From Lingula anatina (taxonomy: Eukaryota; Brachiopoda; Lingulata; Lingulida; Lingulidae), in NCBI RefSeq assembly GCF_001039355.2, contig NW_019775791.1:62001-126000 (forward strand): a DNA stretch of 64,000 nucleotides. Reading direction: 5' to 3'. Under the pieces are notes generated by a model. That model was not told where the DNA came from, did no database searches, and worked only from the letters and a program-made list of their open reading frames with translations. Position 1 is the stretch's first letter. The number at the start of each line of letters is the position of its first letter. Made by a program: the position numbers and the translations under genes. Of the stretch, positions 24,379 through 36,964 are shown piece after piece.

Positions 24379-27300
24379 ATGGAGCTGAACGAGAGGCCGA
24401 GCTGTTATTCTGTCTACGTACTTGTTGTCCTTGTGTTGGTTTTTCTTTTTAACCAACTTGACAGGTACTGTGCAGTATTATTATATAACGTGTCATCTGC
24501 CATTAGTATAAGTATAATTTAAATGAAAATGGTTTGTTATTGTAAATAGGTGCTTTTAAGTAACAATCTCAGGGCTTGAGTTTGAATGTCCACTCCTATT
24601 TATATTTATTTGCAGTATACTAGTACTTGTAGGCCTGCACGGATTTATCCCCCCTCCCCCTCCCCCAGCCGGCCCCTTTAAACCTTATGTCATATACAGT
24701 AAATATACGTGCTTTTAAAATGCGGCATTTAAACATTTAATTTTTAATACATTTAATCTTAGTAATTAACAAATCAATTTAACAAGAAGAGAAAACATTT
24801 TATCATACCTGAGAGTTATACAGGTAATATTATCTTTTCCACATCTGTACCGGTAGAAATTAAAATTTAAAGCCAAAACAAAACAAATGTAAAATACTGC
24901 ATAGTCAAATTTGCACTGGATTTATTAATCACAAATGTCTTTTGGCAAGTTGAAGTGCATACGATGTATGTTTATTTAACCTGATTATGGTACATACTGT
25001 CAGTCGATGTACAGTATGTATTCATAGACCTGTACTCTGTACCTGTGATGTCATGTATTAAGCAATAGATGAGTAATTACTAGTACATCAAATCCTTGTC
25101 AATATCAAAGTTGTTTAGTAATATAAACAGTGCAAGGTCTGAATCTGTGAAAAGGGTTTTTGAGCAAATTACTGACCCCCCCCCCCCAAGTGATATAAAT
25201 GATTTGAAATTTGCTGTCTCATGTAAATCTTATTTCTAGAGAATCTATCAGTAGAATAGAAATTATTATTACTCAAGCCATTAGACAAATGTTTAGGCAA
25301 ATAGGCATGCAATCTAACCTTCATTTGTAACAGTTTGTATCATCCTATCTAAGACACAATTTCATACTCACAGTAAGGCAGTGTTTGAAAAGGCCTAAGA
25401 ATGTTTAATTAACTTACTTTGACCAACATTTATTGTAATTTAGGTATATTTTGGTCACTACAAATGCCAGTATGGCCCAAGAGCTGAAATATGGGGATAG
25501 GGTCTGTATTCCCTCCAATGCCACTGCTATACAGGCCATCCTGGATACACAAGGAGAGAACATAACTCCAGATGCATACTGTGCTAATACACCAGCTCTG
25601 TAAGTACTGTAGTTACAAGAACATAATAATATATCTTGAGCTTAGACTAGTTTTAAAACACAACCATTTTTGAGTATAAATTAATTCTGCCAGTCTTGGA
25701 CTTGTAATGCTCATACACGATATGCATGTGTCTGATGGTTCCAAGTGTCAAGAGATGAACATAACAAATTAAACAGTAATTTAAATATAAGTCTGAGGCT
25801 TTGTGTTGAGGCTGTTTGGTAAAAGAGAGGCACCACTATGTTAAAGTTTATGAAATAATCAATGGGTGTTCATGCTTGTCAGTTTGGCATCTGATGACAT
25901 GTCATGTTCAAAATTTCAGAGAAACAATTTGAAGTCAAGTTAGTAACAAATAACTGAACACATTTTCTTGATTTTCATTATATTTGGTAAAGATAAAGGA
26001 GCAAGCTTTTTAAGTCCAGTTAGTAACAGATTAACGAACAAGATTTTTTAAATAAAGATAATTAATTACATATCATTTAATTGTTTGCACCAGCTGCGAT
26101 CCTCAAGAAGGCCATGCTATTCTGTGTGGGTGGAAATATTTGGGCACGGGAATAGAGTACCAAATGTTGGCTGGTCCTGTCTTCATCCTCTTCTTTACAT
26201 TTGCAGGGGTACCTCTAGGTAAGTGTTCCTTAGCTCCATTAATTTTGTAAGATAAAAAACCCCTGTAAACATACACATAAAATAAGTGAAGTTTGAAAAT
26301 GGGCAGATTAATCCTTATGTATTTGTGATAAATATTGGCCTTGATTTCTTTCTTTCTTTTTTTTTATTTGTATGTTTTGCCAAAGCTTAGAAATGGGAAA
26401 TTTTTTCCCTTCTAACTTCCTGGTATCATATGCAGGGCTTAAAGATGGATATAAAGCTGATACTTATTGTCAATAAACTTAACCAAATGCCACAGTAAAC
26501 AGGATAACTTTAAAGCAGGTCTTTTATAATATTAATATGACAAAATTTTTTTCCTCAAACATCTTTTTGGTTTTATAAACTTATGTAAAACTTCCTTTAA
26601 GTCTTAAAAGATGGCATTTCATTGTAACTAAGATGTTAAAAAAGTTCATTCTTCAAAATATTTATCATTGTTTGATATTTACTCTTTTGAAATTTTATCA
26701 ATCAGTTTTATTTCCTTATTTTACAACCTACTGGTCACCATTTTATTGTCATTGATTTTAGGCATTACAGCAGAAATAACAAGAATGAACAGGACACTGT
26801 TTTTGTCTGTGATCTTGATGTTGTGGAGCTTGATGACAGTGTTAACTGGTTTAGCACAGGCCTACTGGCATATTGCAATTTGTAGGATTTTACTTGGATT
26901 ATTGTGAGTTTTGTCAGTTTTACTTCATATAATTTGTTGCATTTTTCTTTATAAGTGGGTTTGTTGTCTCTGATTTACATAGTTCTGTTCAGTTCTATTT
27001 GTCACTTTATTTTTTAAAGTTCAGAAAAAGGATATAGTAACCCAAATTTCCCTGCCCTGAATAATAATAATAATAAGAAGAAGAAGAAGAAGAAGAAGAA
27101 AGTAATAATGAAATGAACAAATAATTAGATGGTTAAATAAATAAATAATGCTGATAACAAATTAATGATGCCTCCCCCGAAAATTAAATTCACAACTGAT
27201 AATGGCATTTGCATTAAGTTTGACATTATTGAAGTTCTGTTTGCTAAAAAATTTTGTTTTCTGTCCTAGTGAAGCAGGATGCACACCCTTTGCTGTGAGC

Positions 27301-30300
27301 ATCTTATCTGAGTATTTTACAAAAGTAAGTATAATTCATCATGTTGTTATTAATTATCATTATTTATTTCTTAATTTTTAAAGATGTTCTTCTTAATTCA
27401 AAAAGAAGGTATCATATGATGTTCCTTTTTTGCCCCTCACGTACAATATATGCCAGCTATTTTTTCACTACTGAAATTCATGATATTAAAATTGATATGA
27501 ATATCTGAAGTTTAGTAATTTGATTGATATGAAATATTCTGTTTTGACAGGACTACAGAGGAGTTGCTTTGGGTATATATAATTTAGGAATCTATGCTGG
27601 TTATGGATTCTCTTTCCTGGCAAACATAATAGACAGAACCTCTGGCTGGCGGACTGTGTATTATATAGCTGGAAGCCCTGGTATAGCCATTGCCCTATTG
27701 CTTTATTTGACAGTCAAAGAGCCACAAAGAAACAAATTGTTTGACTATGTCGATGTAAGTTTTCAAGATGGGCATTTATTGATTATCAACTGACATATAT
27801 ATTTGATTGCTTATGTGACTTTCATTCAGTTGCTTCACCTTTGGTAACAATTTCTGTTGATTAATTTATTTTCATACAATGCTTATCTCTATTCCACTTA
27901 CCTTTATTCTAAGTTACTTTATTTATTTAATGAACCATTTATTATCTATTTCTTAATACACTATTCTCTGTTCCTTTTTCATCTCCAACATTTATGTATA
28001 GTGGTTATTTTATTTATTTGTGATGATTTTCAGCAAGTGATATGAACTGGTACCTGATAGAAATGTTAACATCAGTTATGTCTAATATATATTTTTAGGT
28101 AGATAAAACAGGTCTTGAAAAAAATTCAATTGATAACCATGAGGTAAATGTGCAAAATAATGCCCGTTTTGCATGTTGAATGTTTTGAATTTGTTAAGGT
28201 TGATTTGCTTTAAGCTAGGCTGTATGTATGTACTGTATGTATGTATGTAGCTTTATTGTTGTTGCCGCAAAAGTACTGATATAAATTTTGTATTGATCTT
28301 GTTAAAACCTTTGTAGCCAATTCTTTTATTCCAGTAATTTAAAGTGTTGTTGATTTTGGTAAAGCTGTAATGTATGTGCATGCATGTTTGCATCTGCATG
28401 TACATGTGTGAAGGGAAAATAACTAAATTAAAAGTGTGTTTTAAAATTCAGGGAACAGGAGAAAGAAAAACTGCAACCTGGAAGTTTTTGACTGCTATGA
28501 AGTTTTTTGTCAACCCAGTGCTGATGTGCCTGTGTATTGGTGGTGCCATCAGGCAGGGAGGCGGCTATACATGGGCTTACAACATTAAGAATTACTTTGA
28601 CCATTACTTTCCCAGTGTAAAGGTAATATGAATATTCCTTAGTCTGTTGGGGTGTTTGTTGGGTGCTTAGGGGCTTGACACCTGGGGAGTGGCAAGTATC
28701 CCTTTAGCATTGGGTGGTTTGCCGTATCACTTTTTCACCTCTGGCTGCAATCCTGCTACATGTATAATAATGCAAGCACATATCACCGTCATGGAGATGC
28801 TGGCATTGTAAATTATGTGAGCCCTCCAGCATGCCAGTTTCATAAGGTCATGTACTGGGGTGTTCATAATCAGACCAAATAAGAGGAGATGTAAGACTAT
28901 TCAGCAACCAGGTTGTTAATTTGAATTAAATTTGATGGCTTACAATATTCATGGGTGTGTGTGTGTGTGTGTGTGTGTGTGGGGTGGGGGGGGGGAGATG
29001 ATGTGTATAGTGGCCTGGGGGACCAATTACTTTTTCAGCTTTAAGTTTGTCATATTCCACACTTTGGAGCTGGCACACATCAGATTAGAGGCTTAGGATA
29101 ATATTGAAATCGTCCCAAATATGGAAAACAATATATCAAACAGCAGCTCATCTCACCGTGACAGTATTGTATATCATGTTATCTTTTGTCTTATCACTGT
29201 CATGGCTGTAGTGATAGATCTCTAGCCTGACTATCATGTGAGGGTCTGTCCAGCTTACAGATCATTATCTAAAAATGTGATACGCTGGACACTTGGACCC
29301 ACCATACAGGAAGAATAATAGTGAAAGAAATAAATCTATTACATTTTTCATTGTTACAGTATATATTACAATACTTCATATTTCATATGAATTTCTATAA
29401 CTTGATCTCCCAATCTTCAGTATAATGTGACATAGAGATTTAATTGATTTTTTTTTATAAAAGTGGTTGAGAAATATTAATAAAAACAAATTGACTTTTA
29501 TTATTGGTAATATTATTAATATTTGTAGACTGAAGACTTTATGACTTGGATACCTACTGTGTTTGGGGCAGGGGGAGCTGTCGTTGGAGGTATGATATCA
29601 GACAGACTGGCAAGCAAATCGGGGATCACATCAAGATTGAAAGTTTTAGTTCTTAGCCAGGTAAGTTTGTAAACAGTGAGCCTTTTTGTTGCTCTTTTGA
29701 AGCTTTTTTTCATTGTAATTTTTTTTCACAGTAATCTTATAAAATCGTGATTGCAACTTTAAGTGGTGAGTCCAGTCAATAATTTTATCACCAGGTGAAT
29801 TGAAGAAAATCAAAAGGCAAAGAGAAGAAATGGTAGACAATAAATGATCAAAGATATTTGTTAGCTTAAACATACTCTGTCTGGTCTGTCAGTGTTGCAT
29901 ATCTTCTGAAAGGTATGCATTTAATTGCCTTAGGGAAAAACAATTATTCTCATGTGCTGTATGGTTTAAAGAAAAGCATAATTGCATGTAATTTTTGTCT
30001 ACATGTATATCATGTCTTAGTTTTTGCGAAAAGTTCAGGTACAAAACAGCAGGAGCTTCTGATATCGAAAATAATAGTGCAAACACTTTTCAGTTTAAAA
30101 ATACTTGCATAAACAATACCAATTCATTCAAAAGATGTAAATATAACATGCTGTAGTCATATTAGTTTTAAAAAAATTGAACTGACATCAGTTATACCTT
30201 ATATTCATTTACTCACTTTTTATTCAAAATCATTTCAGGTTGTTGCAGCCCCATTTGCTGTACTCACCCTGTACGTTGACCCTCCATTTGCCTTCATAAT

Positions 30301-30715
30301 GCAGATTCCTGCCTTCTTCATTGGAGACATGTGGATTGGCGTTTGCCTGGCTGTGGTGATAGATCTCACCCCGCCACAATTACGAACATCAGCCGTCGCC
30401 ATTTACATGTTCATTATAACTGCTATTGGTGGCAATCTGTTACTATTATTGCCTTCTCTATCGACAGCAATGAATGATATGAGAGGTGCCTTAGTTGTTC
30501 TATACCCAACTTTATTTGGGGCAAGTGCAGTGGCATTTTTAGTGACAATCTTTGTCTTTTGGAACATTCAGAGGAAAAAAATGAAAGTGGTGCAGGAACG
30601 GACTCCACTAATATTAAACATCGAAGAAGATACAACAGTGTCAAATGAGTCTCTTCATAATTTAGTTGATACCAGTGAGGAGAAGTATCTCAGTTTGGAA
30701 GCTTATGGATATTAA
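24379..30715 (+). CDS. Spinster-like MFS transporter
   Basis: A 12-TM major facilitator most like the Spinster (SPNS) group, whose known members export lysolipids or sphingosine-1-phosphate from lysosomes or the cell surface. Ten coding exons: 24379-24464, 25444-25599, 26094-26218, 26762-26903, 27270-27324, 27551-27754, 28099-28143, 28452-28622, 29529-29660 and 30239-30715, giving 530 aa; all phases agree. TM1 ends NQLDRY (residues 25-30). Then comes an unusually long outer loop with four Cys (50, 75, 82, 92) and three possible N-glycosylation sites. RILLGLFEAG and EYFTKDYRG mark TM4/5 and the following loop. TM7 begins near residue 295, and TMs 10-12 are in the last exon. The tail ends in an acidic stretch with TPLIL, possibly a sorting signal. 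Substrate unknown; assignment to Spinster rather than another MFS branch is moderate. Confidence 0.8.
27061..27101. repeat. (AAT)n(AAG)n microsatellite
   Basis: Adjoining trinucleotide runs in an intron of the Spinster-like gene. Other simple repeats in this gene are (GTAT)n near 28221-28250 and (GT)n with a G run at about 28955-28995. Confidence 0.85.
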
Positions 30716-31000
30716 ATATTATTTTTACTGGTGTTTGTAAAATAAGGGATCATGTATTACATATAGCGTTAAAAGCTGCAGACTTGCCACTAATTTACAC
30801 ATTGTATAAATACTCGAGCATGTACATTTTTAAAACTCCATTACATGTAGTGTCAGTTTGGTGGTATTCAAAACCATTCCAGCTCATTAATAAAATAGTA
30901 ATGTTACTATGTGATATATTTCTAGTCATAGATATTCTGCATAACCTTTTATGCTAAAAAGTTAATTAAAATTAAATATAATGGTTTCAATTGTTGCATC

Positions 31001-31006
31001 AATAAA
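31001..31006 (+). terminator. Candidate poly(A) signal of the Spinster-like gene
   Basis: AATAAA about 290 bases after the stop codon. Further AATAAA motifs lie downstream (for example near 31280 and 31630), so the true end is uncertain. Confidence 0.4.
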
Positions 31007-31680
31007 TTATGCACATATAGGCTTCTGTGATACTGCCTATGGTTATTTATGGTCTTTATTTTTAAATAAGTGAGATTCTTTGCACTTTGGTGTCAGTGGT
31101 TTAACATTTTTATTTCATCGTAAGAACGCACTCAAACTTGGTTACATATTTTTTCTAAGTATGCAAAGTATTGGACATTTGCTTAAGAGTTCAGTTCATT
31201 TTACTAAATACTAAAAAGTCATTTCAACAAATAAATTCTGATAGGAGGGTGCTTTTTATCTTGCATTGAGTTACTGGTTTAAATAAAGCAAGTTTTTTAT
31301 GATAGCTTCTTTTCCTCAATCAGGAAAGTGATTAAAAGTTATAACAAGCAGTTGAGATTTTTACAAAGTTGATATTATTGTAAATTAGACTGACTATGAC
31401 AATATGATGGTTATTCCAAATTTAGGAAATAATTTTATTTAGCAGTCACCTGAACGAATGGGTTTTACCTGAATGGTTTATATATATGACAGTGATCTCT
31501 CTGTCAGAATTGCAGATCAAACAGGTTTGGTGCAATATTGACAGTATTGTTTTATCATGTAACAAAATGTATGTTAAGTATATAGATATGATTAGCATTC
31601 TGTATTACGTGGAGCTGCTTAATTATGAAAATAAAATGACTGTATGAACAAATTTTCATATTTGTGGAGTTGTATCAAAT

Positions 31681-31904
31681 ACCCCATTTCCATAGATTTT
31701 AGATCGATCTATCCCTGTGGGGAGTCTCACTAGATTACTGTCAGCTTAGCCGGCTTAAGCATCTGTCCCGCCTACTAAAAGCTGTAAGGGGGTAATTAAC
31801 TATGGTCGCACTCGGCTGACTGCAATTTAGCATGAACCCCCAGGGAGTTAGGTCGATCTAAATCTTAATCTCTGGATCGATCTAAATGTCTGGGAATGCA
31901 CCCA
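31681..31904. mobile_element. MITE-like element, family A, copy 1
   Basis: A 224-bp element, close to 94% identical by eye to 35712-35937 and in the same orientation. Its ends are imperfect inverted repeats of about 25 bp (CATTTCC..TTTTAGATCGATC against CATTCCC..ATTTAGATCGATC). It has no coding capacity. Low divergence between copies suggests recent mobility. Confidence 0.75.
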
Positions 31905-32894
31905 AAGTAAAAAAAAATACATTTATCTTAACCAGACAGATGACTACCAGAAGTTTGAGGGAAAATTATAGTTTTCCAGGTATCTTGAAAGCTGGGATAT
32001 AGTGCATAAAAATTTTACCCGGTTTGTGTTATCTCAAAAAGTTCTCCAAACATTTTGATAAAAATTTTCATGACAGTTATGCAAGAAGGAAGTGACAACA
32101 ATGTCAACTGACGTAGGTCTCTGTATAGTTTTGAATAGCAAAAATACCACACGGTTGCCTTTCATATTTCCCAAAACTTATGTTTGAACAGATATTTTCT
32201 TATTTCTTTTTTTTCAGTCATTTCACCAACTCTTTGCATAATGCTATTATATGAACAGCAGTAACGCTTAATACATTTCTAGTTTTACATTATGTGGCAG
32301 ACTTTAATGAACTAAAAGGATAGATAACTGGGTGAAATTAATGACCAAAAATTTTTATTTTGAGAGTGAAGCCTTAAAGATTTGTTTTTGCTGACTCAGT
32401 GATGAATTTGGTTTATCTTTTGTCATGTGGGATTTATTTGAGTTGTATAAGAAACTGATAGTAGTGATTTATCTAGTTGCAAAAAATCTACACTCACATT
32501 TTCTGTTACTTTAATATCTTTATAAGATTAAAATTGTAGCTTGTATACTACCTTTTCACAACTTTGTGTCACATTTGCAGTATGTAGAAACAAAAATTGT
32601 CAATGGCAGAAATCTATAAATGAGGCCATTCCACCTTAGGAATTCATCAGAATTTGAATCAAGAAACAGAAATTATTTTCTGGAAAATAACTTTGAAATC
32701 TTTCTTGAATTTTTCTCATAACCTAGCAACATCCATCACAAAACACATCCAAAAGCTCCTGGGAAATCAATCCAAAAGACATTTGAACTTTTTAACAACT
32801 TAAGTGATGACAATGCCATTTTCTTTGCATTGAGAGAAATCTGGCTAAGGAAATAAATCTTTATAAGTGCTCTCTTTCTAGTATATGTCAGATA

Positions 32895-35644
32895 CTATAG
32901 ATTTGTTTCAGATGCTTTCTTGTTCACTGCCAGCCAATATGCTCTCAACCTTCGTAGCCACAAGTACCAATAATCATAGCACTGTCTTTTATTTATAACA
33001 TGAGCATGTGCTGGCTCTCCATTTGGGTATGAAATAACTAGCAGTCCATAATCAACCTAAAAAAAATTGATAAGAGGTACTAGTAGATATGAAGGACTAA
33101 GGTACATCGAACATACTGATAGTTAAACATACTTTCAAAATAAAAAGCACCAAGGAGGAATACCATAACTGCACTTTTTATATGCATGAATGCAGACTTT
33201 AGAATAACTTGATCTTGAAGATGATATTAAAGGCATTCTTCACAGCCAAGCGAACTTTGACCTAGAAAGTCAAACTGATGTCACAAGATCGATCACAATT
33301 CTAAGAAAGGCATGGTGAGGATCCCACATAAATTTGGATGGTTGAAATGGCATTGGACTTTTCACAGTCTAAGAGTCCATTCACAATGAATTTATATCAA
33401 CCTAGCTACTGCACACTAACTCCACAGGGGCTCATGCTGAATGTAGTCAGATTAACAGACTGACACGCCTCCTCTTTTCTCCAACATACTTGAATAATCA
33501 CCAGCTTTTCTGTATTCTACCCAACACCAGGAGGTGGCAAGACAATCCGTTAATCCAATTCCATTAAGCAAGTGTCCATGTAGAGTTGGTGTGCAGTAGC
33601 TAGGCCAAAAATTCATTTGGAGTCTAGTTGGTAACATGACCAAAGCATACTGTTCTCTCACCTTCACATCAAGGGTCTTGTCAAAGTTGACAGCTCCAAT
33701 ATAGGCAGCTATTTGCAAAGGGTTGTCATAAGTGTGATCGAGCAACTTCTTGGGTTTCTGAGAAGTCTTCCAGTCAATCACACAAAGCTTGTCCCTGTAA
33801 AGGAGGTTAAAATGTTAATTGGTTCAGGATTATTCTTTTTCTTCATATCATATAATTCATCAAGCAATGGATTGTGTCACACTGATTCCTTATAAATACA
33901 ATGACCTTGTAAATGTTGGATGAGCTGCGCTAAATTATATTTCTCATGAAATGATCAAATTCAAATGAATTATTGTCAAATTAGTCACCCATTTTGTATG
34001 CGTCCATAGTAACTCAGGGTAATACACACACACTCAAACAAGACACCTCCACAATTTCATAACTTTGTCATATCATCAGAAGTCCTAGTACCTGTATCTC
34101 CCAATACAGTCAAACACACCCCCATACTGCAAATAAGGATGGTGAACGTTGCACTCCACAGCTTTCACATCTGTGATCTCTTTCAGTACTTTCTGAACAC
34201 TGTCCCAGTAGCCTGTGATACTGGGCACCACAGGGACATCTTCCTCTGGAACACCCCCTAGATATGCCCTCAATGCTGAATGCAGGTTGTGACCTGTGCG
34301 AAATGTCTCTGGAAAAAATAGCAATGTTTTGCTATAAAAGATGATGACAATAAATCTAATAAAATGTTATATAAAATCAATACAGTAATAGTATAAGAGA
34401 TTTGGAAACAAAAAGAAGTTATTTAGTAATAAAGAGATTAGGAGAAAAAAATGTTTTTTTTCCTATGACTGAATTGAATGCCACAGGGAATGGAATGCCA
34501 TGGCTTTTCTTTTCTTATTAATTTTGAAAATTAATTTCTAAATCTAATGAAATAATCCTGAAAAGAGCAATTTTTTCTGATGACAGGAAACCATTTTATC
34601 TTGATATAATTCAAGGATAAGTAATATGAACCAAGTAAGTACAATGTTAGTCTTTTTTCCCTTCATATTAGCCTTCCATACAGTGCACGGGATTAAGGTC
34701 TTTTTTAAAGTCTCTCTTTGTATAAACCTGCTCTTATTTCCCAAATGAATAATTGCATTAAAATAATCTCTATTCTGTATATTTTGCGGCAAAAAGGGGA
34801 TTGCTTTCAGAATAGCTAACCCATTACTTCTAATCAACAAATTTTGATAGAATCACCACAGGGATGATATGCGTAAATTCTTTTGATTGTCAGACATCCA
34901 CAAAATGTCAATTGCTTTTTATTGTCAAAATTGCCAATCATCCCTTTTTTTCCTGTTCAACTGAACATGCCCAAATCCAAATAGGACTTGATCCAGCCTC
35001 TGCCTGAATATAAATACCAAGTGATCTCTAAATCAATGCTGTGAAATATCCTGAGAAAGGGTAAAATGAAAACTTTTTCAATCCTGTCCAAATTGCAGAC
35101 ATGTACATTTACTGAACTTTACATACCGTCCATTATTTAAACACTGAATCTTAGTCAGTTTATCACCTCGTCTTTGCTCCTCAAATCCTTCTTCTCCTAG
35201 TTCTCTGATCATCCTCTTTTCCCATTGCTTAAGAACATATATTTGTTCAGAGGGCATGGTAGCCTGCAGTATTTTAGTTACAGATGGTGCAGACTTCATG
35301 CTACTGGGGAGGTCAACTGTAGGTAGATTTACTTGACCTGCATCTGTTTGCAGGAGGGGAGAGAGGTCCCCATCTGTACCCTGCATCAAGGGGAAATGAA
35401 GAATTTGGTGCATAGAGTTTGTGCTAGTATCTTTTAGGATATTTGCTCTAGCTTTATTTTCTTCATGATTTCCAGTTGGTTTGGTGACATCTGCTTCATC
35501 GTTGTTGCTGGCACTGTTCAAAAATCTTAAATTCAAATTCCATATGCACATTCCATGTTCTTTAAGTCTCAGTGTACAGAATAGATTGCTGGCCTTGGAG
35601 CCTCTTGTGAAGCATTGTGATGTTGGTAACATGACTGAAAACAT
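32895..35644 (-). CDS. MGME1: Mitochondrial genome maintenance exonuclease 1
   Basis: MGME1 is a mitochondrial PD-(D/E)XK single-strand DNA exonuclease that trims 5' flaps and degrades linear mtDNA. Four coding exons on the minus strand: 35644-35167, 34308-34092, 33794-33662 and 33056-32895, giving 329 aa (human is about the same size). The catalytic block IDWKTSQKPK carries Asp239 and Lys241, with a metal-binding Asp226 in GGVFDC. The 13- and 2-residue spacing matches the human catalytic triad. The C-terminal exon reads VDYGLLVISYPNGEPAHAH and ends in a basic WLRRLRAYW helix. The N-terminus (about 110 residues) is poorly conserved and Arg/Lys/Ser-rich, as expected for a mitochondrial targeting region. 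The ATG lies two bases after an acceptor, so an upstream non-coding exon exists. Confidence 0.95.
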
Positions 35645-35711
35645 GCCTGAAACAAATTGAACAATACACTAACATTATGTTTGTACTAGTAAATGTACAT
35701 GTACCATATAC

Positions 35712-35937
35712 ACCCCATTTCCATAGATTTTTAGATCGATCTATCCCTGTGGCGAGTCTCACTAGATTATTGTCAGCTTGGCCGGCTTAAGCGTCTGTCC
35801 CGCCTACTAAAAGCTGTAAGGGGGTAATTAACTATGGTGCCCGCTTGGCTGACTGCAATTTAGCGTGAACCCCCAGGGAGTTAGGTCGATCTAAAACTTG
35901 ATCTTTAGATCGATCTAAATCTCTGGGAAAGCACCCA
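35712..35937. mobile_element. MITE-like element, family A, copy 2
   Basis: Second copy of the 31681-31904 element, in the same orientation, lying just upstream of the first MGME1 coding exon and probably inside its 5' UTR intron. The sequences differ by a scatter of single substitutions and a few indels. Confidence 0.75.
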
Positions 35938-36695
35938 TAGATGTTTATTTTCCTTTTATGTTGTAACTTTTGTTTCACTCTTGTTAACATACAAAGTGCA
36001 CTTTGAAAATGTGCACTTTGAAAATGCCGACAATAGAAAAATGAAAATTTCACAAAAATTTTCATATATTCAAGAAAAAATAATAACCCAATCAAGCTGG
36101 TTTTCCAATTTGAGCTGCATTTCAATCTTAAGAATCATTCTTTTAAGTAACAAAATAATTTTTTTACAATTTTGATGCAATATTACATAGAGATTAATAG
36201 CATAATCACCACTAATCTTTAATTATGCACTGCAGGTAACCTGGATATTTAGAAAATATGACTGCCAAAGGTCTTCAGACCTAGCTATGAAAGTTCAAAG
36301 TCACACCTCGAAAATGCGAAATGCAAACAAGAGATAACTGTAATGAAATCAGTTTATTTCCATTTTAAACAATTTTAACATAATACAAAATAATCAATTT
36401 ACTTTAATTTTTCGATGATCAAATAAGAAAGTTGCTGAGATGGGACACATCTGTGGCTGTACATAAACACAAAACAGCTGCTCCGCCTCCCCTCCCCCCC
36501 CCCACCCCCCCACCCCCGTTTCTCTCTTGATATTGATAATCTGCTTCTCTTCTTCTCTCATCTGACAGTAATCAAGACAACCCAACTGCAATTCCCGAGT
36601 AGCATATTGCATTCTGTGCAAGTGGCGGAATTAACACCCCTTATTAAATTGTGTAAGCAATGGAACAGCTTATTTTTAATAATTTCTTTACTCAC

Positions 36696-36790
36696 AATGG
36701 CAACACAACTCTGAAACTCAACAATCCTTCTTACGCCGCATGTTTTTATTCTTTTCAGCCTAACCTAAAACCCCAAGACGGTTACATCAT
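36696..36790 (-). other. Possible non-coding first exon of MGME1
   Basis: On the minus strand GCCATT is followed by a good donor, GTGAGTAAAG (starting at 36695). Together with the acceptor TTTGTTTCAG before the MGME1 start this would make a 5' UTR exon about 200 bases from the SNX start codon. Based on splice signals alone; the upstream boundary is a guess. Confidence 0.35.
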
Positions 36791-36964
36791 TTTATTTTAT
36801 TTATAAAGTCACAGATGAACATCAACCATAAAATGCTGAATTTAAAAAGTAAAATTCTTATTGAGTGGTAAGTTAAAAGTCAAATAATGGATATTATTTA
36901 ATCAAAAATCTTTAAATGTAAAGCGTTGAGATTATTTTACATCACGTGATCAAAGGCAGCAGCC
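36790..36964. promoter_or_regulatory. Bidirectional promoter region, MGME1 / SNX5-6
   Basis: The short gap between divergent MGME1 and SNX contains the perfect palindrome ATCACGTGAT (36941-36950), an E-box of the USF/TFEB type, about 15 bases before the SNX start. No TATA box is obvious at a proper distance. Confidence 0.5.

Larger units (their letters stand above)
30716..32894. other. Convergent 3' regions of the Spinster-like gene and MGME1
   Basis: The two genes point toward each other. Besides 3' UTR sequence and one MITE-like copy at 31681-31904, I see no exon or RNA gene here. Confidence 0.6.
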
